This document shows, piece after piece, positions 1 to 10,005 of a stretch of DNA of 64,000 nt. A program made the position numbers and the translations under genes. Every line of letters begins with the position of its first letter. Positions within the stretch are counted from its first letter, which is position 1. The notes beneath the pieces are model-generated. The model ran no database searches and had not been told where the DNA came from. It saw only the letters and a program-made list of their open reading frames with translations. Source of the stretch: Paracoccaceae bacterium (GTDB lineage: Bacteria; Pseudomonadota; Alphaproteobacteria; Rhodobacterales; Rhodobacteraceae); the NCBI GenBank assembly GCA_014323795.1, contig JACONK010000008.1, positions 7,738 to 71,737 on the forward strand. Reading direction: 5' to 3'.

Positions 1-212
1 GTATCCTGAAAGATTAACGCAGCCCCCCAAAACAGCAGGCCATGCCATGCCCGCCCCGAATGCACCCAGATTGCGCGGAACGGGAAAACCCCTTGCCCGC
101 CCGTCTCACATAGTCCCGCATAGTCCCGCTAAAAAAGTTGCCCAACGCGGTTGACCGGATGCCCGCCCCCCGCTAAAAGCCCCCATCCGCCACCCCAAAC
201 GGAACCAAACCG
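1..212. other. Upstream region of rplM-rpsI
   Basis: No convincing gene is visible here. The stretch should carry the leader of the ribosomal protein operon. A perfect 10-nt tandem duplication (catagtcccg twice) lies at 109-128, about 85 bases before the rplM start. I cannot assign a -35/-10 pair with confidence. Confidence 0.4.
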
Positions 213-671
213 ATGAAAACCTTCTCCGCCACCCTGGCAGATATCGACAGGAAGTGGATACTGATAGATGCGGAAGGCCTCGTGCTGGGCCGGCTCGCCT
301 CAATCATTGCCATGCGCCTGCGGGGCAAGCATAAGGCCACCTTCACGCCTTCCATGAACATGGGCGACAACGTGATCGTCATCAACGCTGAAAAGGTACA
401 GGTGACGGGCCGGAAGCGTGACAAACCCAATTACTGGCATACGGGCTATCCCGGCGGGATTAAATCCCGCACTACCGGCCAGATACTGGCAGGCAAACAC
501 CCGGAACGCGTGGTGATGCAGGCGGTCAGGCGTATGCTGCCCGGCAACCGGCTTAGCCGCCGACAGATGACCAATCTGCGCGTCTACGCCGGCACAGGGC
601 ACCCGCACGAGGCACAGCAACCGGAAATCCTGAACGTGAAATCCATGAACAAGAAAAATACGCGGAGCTAG
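213..671 (+). CDS. rplM: 50S ribosomal protein L13
   Basis: L13 is an early-assembly protein of the large ribosomal subunit. The 152-residue product has the family landmarks in order: [17 protein letters not shown] near the N-terminus, YWHTGYPGG in the middle, and [17 protein letters not shown] near the end. The length is normal for an alphaproteobacterial L13. The start follows a purine-poor leader, but it is the only ATG that gives the conserved N-terminus MKTFSAT. The stop is TAG, and rpsI follows after 3 nt, the usual rplM-rpsI operon, so the two are almost certainly co-transcribed. TAG is used here as an ordinary stop, which matters for reading the in-frame TAG in the BCCT gene at 48.8 kb. 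Identification is secure. Confidence 0.97.
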   Translation: MKTFSATLADIDRKWILIDAEGLVLGRLASIIAMRLRGKHKATFTPSMNMGDNVIVINAEKVQVTGRKRDKPNYWHTGYPGGIKSRTTGQILAGKHPERVVMQAVRRMLPGNRLSRRQMTNLRVYAGTGHPHEAQQPEILNVKSMNKKNTRS

Positions 672-674
672 CAA

Positions 675-1178
675 ATGGCTGACGAAATCAAATCTTTGGA
701 CGTTCTCGCCGCAGCTGTTGGCACAACCGATACCATGGATGCAGCAGAAGCTGCCGCACCTGTGCCGGCCCGCCAACCCCGGCGCGATGCGCTTGGCCGG
801 TCTTACGCAACCGGCAAACGCAAGGATGCGGTCGCCCGTGTCTGGATCAAGCCAGGTTCCGGCAAGGTTACCGTGAACGGTAAGGGAATAGACAGGTATT
901 TCGCCCGACCGGTGCTGCGGATGCTGTTGTGCCAGCCGTTTGAAGTGGCAGGCGTAAAAGGGGAATTCGATGTGATGGCAACTGTCAGGGGCGGGGGCCT
1001 GTCCGGTCAGGCCGGTGCTGTCAAACACGGCATTTCCAAGGCACTGCACCTTTATGAACCGTCCATGCATGCACCGCTGAAGGCTGCCGGCTTCCTGACC
1101 CGCGACGCCCGCGTTGTGGAACGGAAGAAATACGGCAAGCGCAAGGCGCGCCGCAGCTTCCAGTTCTCCAAGCGCTAG
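675..1178 (+). CDS. rpsI: 30S ribosomal protein S9
   Basis: S9 is a small-subunit head protein whose C-terminal tail reaches towards the P-site tRNA. The 167-residue product begins with an Ala/Asp-rich extension of about 40 residues, as in many alphaproteobacteria. The S9 core follows: [39 protein letters not shown] and the basic tail [16 protein letters not shown]. It is translated directly after rplM. The stop is TAG. The bases after the stop stay open in another frame and encode a protein-like fragment (separate entry), which suggests a deletion or insertion junction very close to the end of rpsI. Confidence 0.97.
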   Translation: MADEIKSLDVLAAAVGTTDTMDAAEAAAPVPARQPRRDALGRSYATGKRKDAVARVWIKPGSGKVTVNGKGIDRYFARPVLRMLLCQPFEVAGVKGEFDVMATVRGGGLSGQAGAVKHGISKALHLYEPSMHAPLKAAGFLTRDARVVERKKYGKRKARRSFQFSKR

Positions 1179-1446
1179 GAAATTTGCTATCGAAGAAGAA
1201 TCGGCTTCTGGCGCAGAGATTGCCAGGGCACAGCGGGCTTGTGTGGATTGGATTTCCGAAGAATATGAAGACGTTAAGTATGACGCGTATGGTGAATTCA
1301 AAAGACAGCGGGGAAGCGATCTTGTATTTAAAGTATGGGGGAAAGAAAATAGCCGGGATACGAGGTACTCTGGTTATACTTGCGTGTATAATCTGGAAAC
1401 CAATAGAATGCTTAAGCCCAGTGCATATAATCAGTCTTATAACTAG
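1179..1446 (+). pseudogene. Gene fragment after rpsI (C-terminal part of an unknown protein)
   Basis: The frame that starts inside rpsI (ORF 1114-1446) stays open past the rpsI stop and reads as a real protein: charged, with balanced composition, for example AEIARAQRACVDWISEEY and DTRYSGYTCVYNLETNRM. It ends at a stop at 1444-1446. No ATG with a ribosome binding site is visible at its 5' side; only an internal GTG exists, so the N-terminus seems to be missing. The two Cys residues suggest a secreted, disulfide-bonded domain. I do not recognise the family. A general resemblance of layout (EEE, a short helix with IAR and Cys, then a final Y-T-Cys strand) to the C-terminus of the secreted protein at 23.9-24.4 kb is noted but unproven. 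It could also be an intact small gene with a non-canonical start. Confidence 0.45.
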
Positions 1447-1713
1447 GTCAAATGTGGTAGTTTTTAATATGTAAAGACAGTATTTGCTGGAGTATGCCCT
1501 GAACAGGTGCGGGAAGCCCGGGGCCTGTCCTTGGGCCTTGTTTTCAGATTTCGCAGTGCACCGGCCTGCAGGATGCCCTGGACCGGAAAGAGTGCCCCCT
1601 GCCGGCAGGAATGTCCGGGGCCCGGTGCTGTTTGAAACGCACCCCGTGCGAATGTCGGAACAGCCCCTTGGCCGTTTTCGGCATGAACGCCCGCCAGGCC
1701 AGGAACCAAAACC

Positions 1714-2745
1714 ATGCTAGAGCTGAAAAATATCGCAATTCTCGGGGCTTCCGGCTACACTGGCGCGGAGCTTGTACGCCTGATTGCAACACATCCGGGG
1801 CTGTGCATCCGGGCCCTTTGCGCCAATTCCAGGGCCGGTATGGCCTATGCGGATGTTTTCCCGCACCTGCGGCACCTCGACTTGCCGAATATGATAACGA
1901 TTGAAGAGGTGAATTTTGCCGGCATAGATCTCTGCTTTTGCGCACTGCCACACGCAACCAGCCAGGACATCATCCCCAAACTGCCGACCACGCTCAAAAT
2001 CGTGGACCTGTCTGCTGATTTCCGTTTACGCGACCCGAAGGTCTATGCCCGGTGGTACGGCCGCGTACATTCCGCCGTGGAGATGCAGGGGGAGGCCGTC
2101 TATGGCCTTACAGAATACTATCGCACCGCCATCGCCGGCGCACGGCTGGTTGCGGGTACCGGCTGCAATGCCATGGCTGGCCTGATGCCGCTCTTGCCGC
2201 TTTTGCAGGCAGGCGTGATCGAAACGGATGACATCGTGATCGATCTGGCCACCGGCGTTTCCGGCGCAGGGCGCACAGCAAAACAGGGCATGCTGCACGC
2301 TGAGGTTTCCGAAGGCTATCGCGCCTATAACGTCGCGGCCCACCGGCACCTGGCGGAGTTTGACCAGGAAATGAGCGCGATTGCGGGAAGGGCGGTGAAG
2401 GTTACATTTGTGCCGCACCTGCTGCCGCAAAACCGCGGCATCCTGGCCACCTGCTATGTCAAGGGGGGGGCGGAGGCGATCCACGCTACCCTGCGGGCAA
2501 AATATGACGATGAACCTTTCGTGATCGTCCTGCCCCTGGGGCAGGCACCGGCCACGCAACACGTGCGCGGGTCCAACTTCTGCCACCTCGGGGTGGTCGC
2601 TGACAGGCACCCGGGCCGGGTAATGGTCTTTTCCGCGCTCGACAACCTGACCAAGGGAGCGAGCGGGCAGGCCATCCAGAACGCCAACCTGATGCTGGGC
2701 CTGCCAGAGGCGATGGGGTTGAACCTTGCACCGCTGTTCCCCTGA
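1714..2745 (+). CDS. argC: N-acetyl-gamma-glutamyl-phosphate reductase
   Basis: ArgC catalyses the NADPH-dependent reduction of N-acetylglutamyl phosphate to the semialdehyde in arginine biosynthesis. The 343-residue product has the N-terminal dinucleotide-binding loop [13 protein letters not shown] at about residues 10-22. The catalytic cysteine sits in VAGTGCNAM near residue 150, and [10 protein letters not shown] and [10 protein letters not shown] are the expected C-terminal-domain motifs. The start was chosen at ATG 1714 because the Rossmann strand begins within ten residues. A G8 homopolymer (AAGGGGGGGGCGG) lies inside the gene near 2463 without breaking the frame. That is relevant when judging whether other frameshifts in this window are sequencing artefacts. 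The gene stands alone, with about 270 bp before and 360 bp after. Confidence 0.95.
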   Translation: MLELKNIAILGASGYTGAELVRLIATHPGLCIRALCANSRAGMAYADVFPHLRHLDLPNMITIEEVNFAGIDLCFCALPHATSQDIIPKLPTTLKIVDLSADFRLRDPKVYARWYGRVHSAVEMQGEAVYGLTEYYRTAIAGARLVAGTGCNAMAGLMPLLPLLQAGVIETDDIVIDLATGVSGAGRTAKQGMLHAEVSEGYRAYNVAAHRHLAEFDQEMSAIAGRAVKVTFVPHLLPQNRGILATCYVKGGAEAIHATLRAKYDDEPFVIVLPLGQAPATQHVRGSNFCHLGVVADRHPGRVMVFSALDNLTKGASGQAIQNANLMLGLPEAMGLNLAPLFP

Positions 2746-3105
2746 TCCGGCCCCGAACCATTTTCCGAAACACCTTCACGGATTCAACCGGCGGGATGAC
2801 AGGCAGATGATCCATATGCCCCCTGCCGACAATCTTCCCGTTGCGCTGAACCGGTATTTTCATCGGTCAGGCCCGTTCGGAAGCGCCGGGGGCCAGGCTG
2901 TTTGCATTCACGCATGCCTGTCTCGCGGAAACCCCGTAATCACCCCTGACCGGGGTGGCGGAGGGCAGCCACAGGCCCCCCATGACCTGATTGATGGCAC
3001 TTTGGCGGGAGTTGTGATAATAACCCTGTTTTATGTAATTATGCGCCGCAATCCATTATATCCGGTGCGGCACTCAACGCAGCTATCAGACAGGCAGGCA
3101 ATCAG
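2746..3105. other. Gene-free stretch between argC and ccmE
   Basis: The only open frame of any size (2726-3109) overlaps argC and has the Pro/His/Arg-rich composition of a shadow frame. I see no tRNA and no convincing terminator. The last 100 bases are more AT-rich (tgataataaccctgtttta) and probably hold the ccm promoter, but I cannot place it exactly. Confidence 0.4.
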
Positions 3106-3543
3106 GTGACAGGTCTGAAAAAACGGCGGCGTATCCGGCTGACAGGGCTGGGCTTTTGTGTGATCGCTGTAGCGTTCGGGATTATCTATGTGGCACTCGG
3201 CGATGCGGTTCAGTTCTTCTATTCCCCCAGCCAGGTCGCTGAAAACCCGCCGGAAGCGGGCCGTCTTTTCCGCCTCGGCGGGCTGATCAGGGAAGGCACG
3301 CTCAACAAAAGTACGCGAGACGCGTCTTTTGTGGTTACAGATGGCGGGCATTCTGTCAAAGTCGTTTACACTGGTGTGCTGCCGGACCTGATTGTTGAGG
3401 GCCAGGGGGCAATTGCCACGGGCCGGATGCAGGGTGAAATCTTTGTGGCCCGGGAAGTGCTCGCCAAGCATGACGAAAAATACATGCCCAAAGAGATAGC
3501 CGACGCATTGAAAGAGCAGGGTTTTTACCGGCCGACCCAATAA
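3106..3543 (+). CDS. ccmE: Cytochrome c maturation haem chaperone CcmE
   Basis: CcmE is a periplasmic, membrane-anchored chaperone that binds haem covalently and passes it to the CcmF/H ligation machinery. The 145-residue product starts with a basic cytoplasmic tail, then one membrane segment (about residues 11-31), then the OB-fold domain. The haem-attaching histidine is His122 in LAKHDEKYMP, matching the family HDENY-type motif. A GTG start at 3106 gives the usual short KKRRRIRL tail. ccmF follows closely. Unlike E. coli, no ccmABCD genes are adjacent. In Rhodobacterales these normally lie elsewhere, as I recall. Confidence 0.94.
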   Translation: MTGLKKRRRIRLTGLGFCVIAVAFGIIYVALGDAVQFFYSPSQVAENPPEAGRLFRLGGLIREGTLNKSTRDASFVVTDGGHSVKVVYTGVLPDLIVEGQGAIATGRMQGEIFVAREVLAKHDEKYMPKEIADALKEQGFYRPTQ

Positions 3544-3629
3544 ACTAACGGCGCATGCCACCGTACGCGCCCGAACATGTCTGTCATTTTGATTTGTTAA
3601 ACCGAAAGTATGCCCGTATACTGCAAGGC

Positions 3630-5603
3630 ATGCTGAACGAAATTGGTCATTTCGCGGTAATACTTGCCTTCGCCGTTGCGATTGCGCAGGCCTTTGTGCC
3701 GCTTGTCGGGGCGCAGCGGAACTGGGCCGGCTGGATGGCCTTCGGTGCCGCGGCTGCCAGCGTACAGTTCTTTCTGGTCGCGCTCGGCTTCGGCATTCTG
3801 ATCAACGCATTTGTCGTTTCTGATTTTTCGCTCAGCCTGGTGGCGGCCAACAGCCATTCGGCGAAGCCGATGCTTTACAAGGTCACGGGCGTTTGGGGCA
3901 ATCACGAAGGTTCCATGCTCTTGTGGATCATGATCCTTACGCTTTACGGTGCCTTGGTGGCCTGGTTCGGGCAGGGTTTGCCCGCCCGGCTGAAGGCCCG
4001 CGTTCTGGCCGTGCAGTCCATGATCGCCGTTGCCTTTCTGGCGTTCCTGATCTTCACGTCGAACCCGTTTACGCGCCAGGTGCCGCCACCGCTCGAAGGG
4101 CGCGATCTGAACCCGCTGTTGCAGGATCCGGGGCTCGCTTTCCACCCGCCGTTCCTGTATCTTGGCTATGTCGGGCTTTCGATGAGCTTCTCTTTCGCTG
4201 TCGCAGCCCTGATCGAAGGGCGTGTGGATGCGGCCTGGGCACGGTGGGTGCGGCCCTGGGCCCTGCTCGCCTGGGTCACGCTGACCATTGGCATAACGCT
4301 GGGGTCCTGGTGGGCCTATTATGAACTTGGCTGGGGTGGCTGGTGGTTCTGGGATCCGGTCGAAAACGCATCCTTTATGCCCTGGCTTATTGCTGCCGCG
4401 CTCTTGCATTCCGCCATCGTGGTGGAAAAGCGGGATACTTTAAAAAGCTGGACTATTCTATTGGCATTGCTGGGTTTTTCATTTTCACTTATCGGCACAT
4501 TCATCGTGCGTTCCGGTGTGATCACATCGGTCCATGCCTTTGCGAATGATCCGGAGCGTGGCCGGTTCATCCTGTGGATTCTCTGCATTGTTACCGGCGG
4601 TGCGCTGACGCTTTACGCCCTGCGGGCACACCGGCTGCAATCGGGCCCTGCCTTCGGTTTTGTCAGTCGCGAAAGCGGACTGGTGATCAATAACCTGCTT
4701 TTGATCGTGGCAACGGTGGTGGTTTTTGTCGGTACTCTATGGCCGCTGGCGGCAGAGATTGTGACGGGGCGTAAAGTATCTGTCGGCCCTCCCTTTTTCA
4801 ACGCAGCCTTTACGCCTTTCATGGTTGCGCTGATCGTGGTGCTGCCATTTGGTGCGATGCTGCCCTGGAAGCGGGGCAAGGCCCGGGTTACGGTGCGCAA
4901 CCTGCGCGGGGTTGCGGCGTTATCTGTCGCGCTTGGCATTTTTGTCTGGTCAGTGCAAACGGGGGGGCGCATGCTGGCACCTGTCGGGCTGATGCTGGCC
5001 GCCTGGCTGGTTATGGGTGCCTTTTGGGATTTGCTCCTGCGGGCGCGCATCGGGGATGTCCCGCCTAGTGCTGCATGGCGGCGCCTGCAGAAATTGCCGC
5101 GCAGCGACTGGGGCAAGGCTGTGGCCCATGCGGGGCTTGGCCTGGTGGTATTCGGCATCGCTTCCATCACCGCGTGGGAAACGGAAGATATCCGTGTTGC
5201 CCGCATTGGCGACCGGTTTTCGGCAGGTGGCTACGAATTTGAATTGCGCACTGTCAACGACGTGAAAGGCCCCAACTATGTGGCGGAAATTGCAACAATC
5301 GGTGCCTATCGTAATGACAAGGAGATCGCCATCCTGCGACCTGAACGGCGGTTTTACCCGGTTCAGCGCATGCCCACGACCGAGGCGGCGATTGACATGG
5401 GGTTAACCCGCGACCTCTATGTGGTGATCGGCGGTGATCGGTCCGACGGTGTATGGACCATGCGGACCTACATCAAACCTTTCGCCAACTGGATTTGGAT
5501 CGGGGCGATTGTGATGTCCCTGGGCGGTGTGCTCAGCCTCACCGACAGGCGTTACCGCGTCGGGGCCGGGGCACCCAGGGCAGGGGTGCGACCTGCCGAA
5601 TGA
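3630..5603 (+). CDS. ccmF: Haem lyase CcmF
   Basis: CcmF is a polytopic inner-membrane protein that ligates haem to apocytochrome c together with CcmH. The open frame begins at 3555, but residue 26 (MLNEIGHFAVILAFAVA) is the usual family N-terminus, so I place the start at ATG 3630, giving 657 residues. The WWD haem-handling signature is clear (WGGWWFWDPVENAS), with many hydrophobic segments around it and a periplasmic C-terminal loop region. The stop codon overlaps the ccmH start as ATGA, implying translational coupling. Confidence 0.95.
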   Translation: MLNEIGHFAVILAFAVAIAQAFVPLVGAQRNWAGWMAFGAAAASVQFFLVALGFGILINAFVVSDFSLSLVAANSHSAKPMLYKVTGVWGNHEGSMLLWIMILTLYGALVAWFGQGLPARLKARVLAVQSMIAVAFLAFLIFTSNPFTRQVPPPLEGRDLNPLLQDPGLAFHPPFLYLGYVGLSMSFSFAVAALIEGRVDAAWARWVRPWALLAWVTLTIGITLGSWWAYYELGWGGWWFWDPVENASFMPWLIAAALLHSAIVVEKRDTLKSWTILLALLGFSFSLIGTFIVRSGVITSVHAFANDPERGRFILWILCIVTGGALTLYALRAHRLQSGPAFGFVSRESGLVINNLLLIVATVVVFVGTLWPLAAEIVTGRKVSVGPPFFNAAFTPFMVALIVVLPFGAMLPWKRGKARVTVRNLRGVAALSVALGIFVWSVQTGGRMLAPVGLMLAAWLVMGAFWDLLLRARIGDVPPSAAWRRLQKLPRSDWGKAVAHAGLGLVVFGIASITAWETEDIRVARIGDRFSAGGYEFELRTVNDVKGPNYVAEIATIGAYRNDKEIAILRPERRFYPVQRMPTTEAAIDMGLTRDLYVVIGGDRSDGVWTMRTYIKPFANWIWIGAIVMSLGGVLSLTDRRYRVGAGAPRAGVRPAE

Positions 5604-6049
5604 AGCGGATTATTCTGCCCCTCTTTCTGCTGGCGTCCCCTGTGGCTGCGGTGCAGCCGGGCGAGATACTGGACAACCCGGTGCTGGAGGCCCGCGCCCG
5701 TGCGTTATCAAAGAATCTGCGCTGCCTTGTCTGCAGAAATGAAAACATCGACAGTTCCGACGCACAGGTGGCCGCAGACCTTAGGATGCTGGTACGTGAA
5801 CGGCTCATGGCCGGGGACACGGATCAGCAGGTGCTCGACCACATCGTTGCGCGGTATGGGGAGTTCGTGCTGCTGCGCCCGACCTGGTCCCGCGGCAACG
5901 CGATTCTGTGGCTGACAGGCCCGTTGGCACTTGGGGCCGGGCTTTTCCTTGTTACAAGCCTTGTATGCAGCAGCCGCAGGCGCACCGGTGGCCAACCGTT
6001 GAGCAGGGATGAAGCCACCCGTCTGGCAGAGTTGACCCGGGACGACTGA
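5600..6049 (+). CDS. ccmH: Cytochrome c maturation thiol reductase CcmH
   Basis: CcmH (CycL) reduces or presents the CXXCH cysteines of apocytochrome c to CcmF. The start is ATG 5600, overlapping the ccmF stop; the longer ORF in the track is only upstream read-through. The 149-residue protein has a signal peptide (MKRIILPLFLLASPVAA), the redox motif LRCLVCRNENI with both cysteines, the conserved DLRMLVRERLMAG and YGEFVLLRP segments, and a C-terminal membrane anchor. It lacks the TPR domain found in fused E. coli CcmH, as is normal in alphaproteobacteria, where CcmI supplies it. Confidence 0.94.
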   Translation: MKRIILPLFLLASPVAAVQPGEILDNPVLEARARALSKNLRCLVCRNENIDSSDAQVAADLRMLVRERLMAGDTDQQVLDHIVARYGEFVLLRPTWSRGNAILWLTGPLALGAGLFLVTSLVCSSRRRTGGQPLSRDEATRLAELTRDD

Positions 6050-6132
6050 TCCGCCCTTCTGTCGCAATTTTTTGCTTCATATTCCCGGCCATCTGTCTAT
6101 CGTGTCGCCGAACAAACACCCGGAGGTAGCCC

Positions 6133-6909
6133 ATGGATTACGAAACGATCCTTTATGACCTGTCAGACAACATCGCGACGATGACCCTGAACCGGCCCGA
6201 TGCGATGAACGGGCTGACAAGCCGGATGCGGGCCGAAATCCTGTATGCCGTAAAACAGTCCCAGGATGAGGCACGGGTGCTGGTGATCACCGGCATGGGC
6301 CGCGGCTTCTGTTCCGGCCAGGATCTGGGCGATGCGCGCAATGTTGATGAGATCGATCTTGAAAGTACACTGCGCGATGAGTACGAACCAATGATTCGTG
6401 CCATCTATGACAGCCGAATCCCGACGATTGCCGCCGTAAACGGGGTCGCGGCGGGTGCCGGGGCCAACCTGGCCCTGTCGGCGGATGTGGTGATTGCGGC
6501 CGAAAGTGCCAGTTTCATGCAGGTCTTTTCCCGCATCGGGCTGATCCCGGACGCAGGTGGCACCTATTGGCTGCCACGCCAGATCGGCTTTGCCCGGGCC
6601 ATGGGTGCCGCCCTTTTTGCCGAACCGGTGCCCGCCACAAAAGCCGCGGAATGGGGTATGATCTGGGAGGCAGTACCAGACGGGAGTTTTGCCGCTGTCG
6701 TGCGCACCCGCGCACAGCACCTGGCATGCGGGCCGACGGAAGGCTATCGCCTTATCAAAAAGGCACTGCGGTCAAGTGTGGATCAGACCCTGGATCAGCA
6801 ACTGGAAACCGAAGCACAGCTGCAAGGCAAGGCTGGCAGAACATTTGACTTTCGCGAAGGGGTTCTGGCCTTTTTGGAAAAGCGCAAGGCGCAGTTTGAA
6901 GGGCGTTAA
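6133..6909 (+). CDS. Enoyl-CoA hydratase/isomerase, PaaG-like
   Basis: A crotonase-superfamily protein of 258 residues. The oxyanion-hole segments are GRGFCSGQDLGDA (about 57-69) and VNGVAAGAGANLALSAD (about 102-118). The stretch GLIPDAGGTYWLPR closely matches the PaaG ring-1,2-epoxyphenylacetyl-CoA isomerase subgroup, so an acyl-CoA isomerase or hydratase role is likely. No phenylacetate genes are nearby, so the substrate is unknown. An AGG ribosome binding site (cccggaggtagcccATG) fixes the start. It lies between ccmH and gltA, a position I recall as common in Rhodobacterales. It converges with gltA across about 270 bp of GC-rich sequence with possible hairpins. Confidence 0.85.
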   Translation: MDYETILYDLSDNIATMTLNRPDAMNGLTSRMRAEILYAVKQSQDEARVLVITGMGRGFCSGQDLGDARNVDEIDLESTLRDEYEPMIRAIYDSRIPTIAAVNGVAAGAGANLALSADVVIAAESASFMQVFSRIGLIPDAGGTYWLPRQIGFARAMGAALFAEPVPATKAAEWGMIWEAVPDGSFAAVVRTRAQHLACGPTEGYRLIKKALRSSVDQTLDQQLETEAQLQGKAGRTFDFREGVLAFLEKRKAQFEGR

Positions 6910-7182
6910 CCGCCCGCCGTACCCGGCTAATCAAGCCTGGCAAGTTAACCAGGGACACAGGTTTTTCAAAGGTAAGGCCGCATGGCCGCAGGGGCAGGCT
7001 GAGGGTCGGCGCACAGGGGCCTGCACCATCGGACGGTGAATGGCCTGATCCCCTGCGCCCCTCCGGCGGGCTGCCTGCGGGGCGGCGGCGGATGCGCGGC
7101 AGGCCGGGCCTTCCGTATCGGTTTGGAAATTCCACAGGGTGGTGCGGGTTTCCGGCCCAAAAGGATATCACGTGCTTTCTTT

Positions 7183-8478
7183 CTATCGGTCTTCCACGTC
7201 CACGTAATCGCGCCGCGTGTTCCCGCTGTAGAGCTGACGGGGGCGCCCGATTTTCATGGCCGGATCCTCGATCATCTCTTTCCACTGGGAAATCCAGCCG
7301 ACAGTGCGGCTGAGCGCGAAGATCGGGGTGAACATAGAGGTGTTGAACCCCATCGCCTCCAGTATGACGCCGGAATAGAAATCCACGTTGGGGAAGAGCT
7401 TTTTTTCGGCGAAGTAATCATCTTCCAGCGCGATGCGCTCCAGCTCCTTGGCGACCTGCAACTTCTTGTTTTTTTCTACACCCAGAAGGCCCAACACCTC
7501 ATCCGCGGACTGTTTCATCACCTTCGCACGGGGATCAAGGTTTTTGTAAACCCGGTGGCCAAAGCCCATAAGGCGGAAAGGGTCGTTCCTGTCCTTCGCA
7601 CGGGTGATGAATGCGGGGATGCGGTCAACTTCGCCGATTTCTTCCAGCATTTCAAGGCAGGCCTGGTTGGCACCGCCATGGGACGGACCCCAAAGGCAGG
7701 CGATGCCGGCAGCGATGCAGGCGAGCGGGTTTGCCCCCGAGGATGACGCCAGCCGGACCGTGGAGGTCGATGCGTTTTGTTCATGGTCGGCGTGCAGAAT
7801 AAATATGCGGTCCATCGCACGGCTCAGGATCGGGTTCACCTGATAGTCCTCTGTCGGAACCGAAAAACACATGCGCAGGAAGTTTGACGCGTAGTCGAGG
7901 TCGTTGCGCGGATATACGAACGGCTGCCCGGTGGAATACTTGTAGGCCCAGGCGGCAATCGTCGGCATCTTGGCTATCAGCCGGATTGAGGCGACCTCCC
8001 GCTGCCAGGGGTCATTTATATCCGTCGAATCGTGGTAGAAGGCGGACATGGCACCGACCACCCCCACCATAATTGCCATCGGATGCGCGTCGCGGCGGAA
8101 ACCACGGAAAAAATTCACCATCTGTTCATGCAGCATGGTGTGCGTTGTTACCCGGTTTTCAAAATCCTCAATCTGATCCGCATTCGGCAGTTTCCCGTAA
8201 AGCAGCAGGTAGCATACCTCCAGGTAGTGGGATTTTTCTGCCAGCTGATCAATCGGATAGCCGCGGTGCAGCAATTCGCCTCTGGCACCGTCAATAAAGG
8301 TGATGGAACTGTCGCAGGCGGCCGTAGAGGTGAAGCCAGGGTCGTAGGTAAAGACATTGCCTTCGGAATAGAGATTGCGGATATCAATCACATCCGGTCC
8401 GGCAGTGGGTGAGTAAATCGGCAGATCGAGGGTTTTTCCGTCAATTTCGAGCCGCGCAGTGCGTTGAGTTTCAGCCAT
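7183..8478 (-). CDS. gltA: Citrate synthase
   Basis: Citrate synthase condenses acetyl-CoA with oxaloacetate at the entry to the TCA cycle. The 431-residue product is the Gram-negative type II (hexameric) length. Catalytic-site regions are visible: [15 protein letters not shown] with the first catalytic His, [13 protein letters not shown] with the second, and PNVDFYSG with the Asp. A strong ribosome binding site (gggaaggagaaaagcATG on the minus strand) supports the start. It lies 35 nt downstream of gltX on the same strand and may be co-transcribed with it. Confidence 0.96.
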   Translation of the reverse strand: MAETQRTARLEIDGKTLDLPIYSPTAGPDVIDIRNLYSEGNVFTYDPGFTSTAACDSSITFIDGARGELLHRGYPIDQLAEKSHYLEVCYLLLYGKLPNADQIEDFENRVTTHTMLHEQMVNFFRGFRRDAHPMAIMVGVVGAMSAFYHDSTDINDPWQREVASIRLIAKMPTIAAWAYKYSTGQPFVYPRNDLDYASNFLRMCFSVPTEDYQVNPILSRAMDRIFILHADHEQNASTSTVRLASSSGANPLACIAAGIACLWGPSHGGANQACLEMLEEIGEVDRIPAFITRAKDRNDPFRLMGFGHRVYKNLDPRAKVMKQSADEVLGLLGVEKNKKLQVAKELERIALEDDYFAEKKLFPNVDFYSGVILEAMGFNTSMFTPIFALSRTVGWISQWKEMIEDPAMKIGRPRQLYSGNTRRDYVDVEDR

Positions 8479-8513
8479 GCTTTTCTCCTTCCCTGGTGCC
8501 TCGGCGCGGCCTT

Positions 8514-9926
8514 TCAGCGACCACGGGTCACCGCGTCATTCAATCGGGCAATGGATTCTTCCTGCCCCAGATGTGCCATCATGTCGAACACCGATGGCGC
8601 AACACTACGCCCGCTGAGGACAGCCCGCAGGGGCTGGGCGATCTGCCCGAGTTTGATACCCTTTTGTGCCGCGAAATCAGCGACCACGGCTTCCAGGTCT
8701 TCCTTGTTGAAATTTGCATGCTGCAATGCAGCAGTCAACTCGTTCAGTACACGGACAGAAACAGAATTGAGTTTTTCCGCAGCTTTCTCATCCGCTTCAA
8801 AAGGCCGGGTTCCGGTCGCAAAATATGCCTTTTCCAGGATATCAGGCAATTTTCTGGCCCCATTTTTGGCAATTGGCAGGGCAGCCTGCAGTTTGGCGGC
8901 TGTTTCCGCGTCCAGGGCGGGTTCCTTGATTTGCACAAGGTAGGCTGCGATTTCCTCCATCAATTCCGCGTCATCGCTGCGTGCGATGTGGAAAAGCCCG
9001 ACGTTATCGAGCTTTTTGAAATCGAGCCGGGCCGGGGCCTTGCCGATACCGGGAAAGTCAAACCAGTCTTTTGCCTGTTCGGTGGTGAAGAGCTCATCAT
9101 TGCCGTGGCTCCACCCCAGTCGCGCCAGATAGTTGCGCATGGTCGCGGCGGTGTAACCCATGGCGAGATAATCCATGATCCCGAGCGCACCATGCCGTTT
9201 TGACAGTTTCTTGCCGTCCTCCCCGTGAATGAGCGGGATATGGGCAAAGACCGGCAGAGCCCAATCCATGGCGCGGTAGATCAGGCTCTGCCGTCCGGCG
9301 TTGATCAGATGATCGTCGCCGCGGATTACATGGCTCACGCCCATATCGTGGTCATCCACCACCGCGGCGAGCATATAGGTCGGCGTACCGTCGGAGCGTA
9401 GCAATACCAGATCATCAAGCGTTCCTGCCCGCCATTCGACCTTCTTCCGTATTTTGTCGTTGACCCGTATGACACCGGTCTGCGGGGCTTTCAGGCGCAC
9501 GACACAGGGCGCATCAGGTGCAGTAGCCGGGTTCGCATCGCGCCAGGGGGATTGGAAAAGTGCCGCCTGTCCTTCCCTCCGTGCGGTTTCGCGGAAGGTT
9601 TCGATTTCTTCGGGCGTGGAATAGCAGCGGTATGCGGTACCGTTCTCCAGCATTGTTTTTGCGACCTCCGCATGGCGGCTGGCGCGCTCAAACTGGCTGA
9701 TTGGTTCGCCGTCCCAATCGAGCCCCAGCCAGGCCAGGCCGTCCAGGATCGCATCTGTCGCTTCCGGTGTCGAACGTGCACGGTCTGTATCTTCTATGCG
9801 CAACATGAACCTGCCGCCGCGCCCGCGGGCATAAAGCCAATTGAAAAACGCCGTGCGCGCCCCGCCGATGTGCAGAAAACCGGTGGGAGATGGGGCAAAG
9901 CGGGTGACAACGGGCGTATCGGACAT
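8514..9926 (-). CDS. gltX: Glutamyl-tRNA synthetase
   Basis: This class I synthetase charges tRNA-Glu, and in many alphaproteobacteria also mischarges tRNA-Gln for later amidation. The 470-residue product has the HIGH-like motif [14 protein letters not shown] at the N-terminus and [10 protein letters not shown] as the KMSKS motif near residue 240, followed by the helical anticodon-binding domain. Start ATG 9926 gives the conserved [16 protein letters not shown] opening. It is divergent from comEC across 79 bp. Confidence 0.95.
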   Translation of the reverse strand: MSDTPVVTRFAPSPTGFLHIGGARTAFFNWLYARGRGGRFMLRIEDTDRARSTPEATDAILDGLAWLGLDWDGEPISQFERASRHAEVAKTMLENGTAYRCYSTPEEIETFRETARREGQAALFQSPWRDANPATAPDAPCVVRLKAPQTGVIRVNDKIRKKVEWRAGTLDDLVLLRSDGTPTYMLAAVVDDHDMGVSHVIRGDDHLINAGRQSLIYRAMDWALPVFAHIPLIHGEDGKKLSKRHGALGIMDYLAMGYTAATMRNYLARLGWSHGNDELFTTEQAKDWFDFPGIGKAPARLDFKKLDNVGLFHIARSDDAELMEEIAAYLVQIKEPALDAETAAKLQAALPIAKNGARKLPDILEKAYFATGTRPFEADEKAAEKLNSVSVRVLNELTAALQHANFNKEDLEAVVADFAAQKGIKLGQIAQPLRAVLSGRSVAPSVFDMMAHLGQEESIARLNDAVTRGR

Positions 9927-10005
9927 CGTTCTGATTAACCTCTTGGTAACCTTGTTTGCGTAAGTTTCGCACGACGATTGGAAAGACCTTCATTAGGCAA
10001 CAGCG

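Noticed and set aside
300-1301. Long minus-strand ORF of 333 aa across rplM-rpsI
   Set aside because: It lies entirely opposite two certain ribosomal protein genes and has shadow-frame composition.
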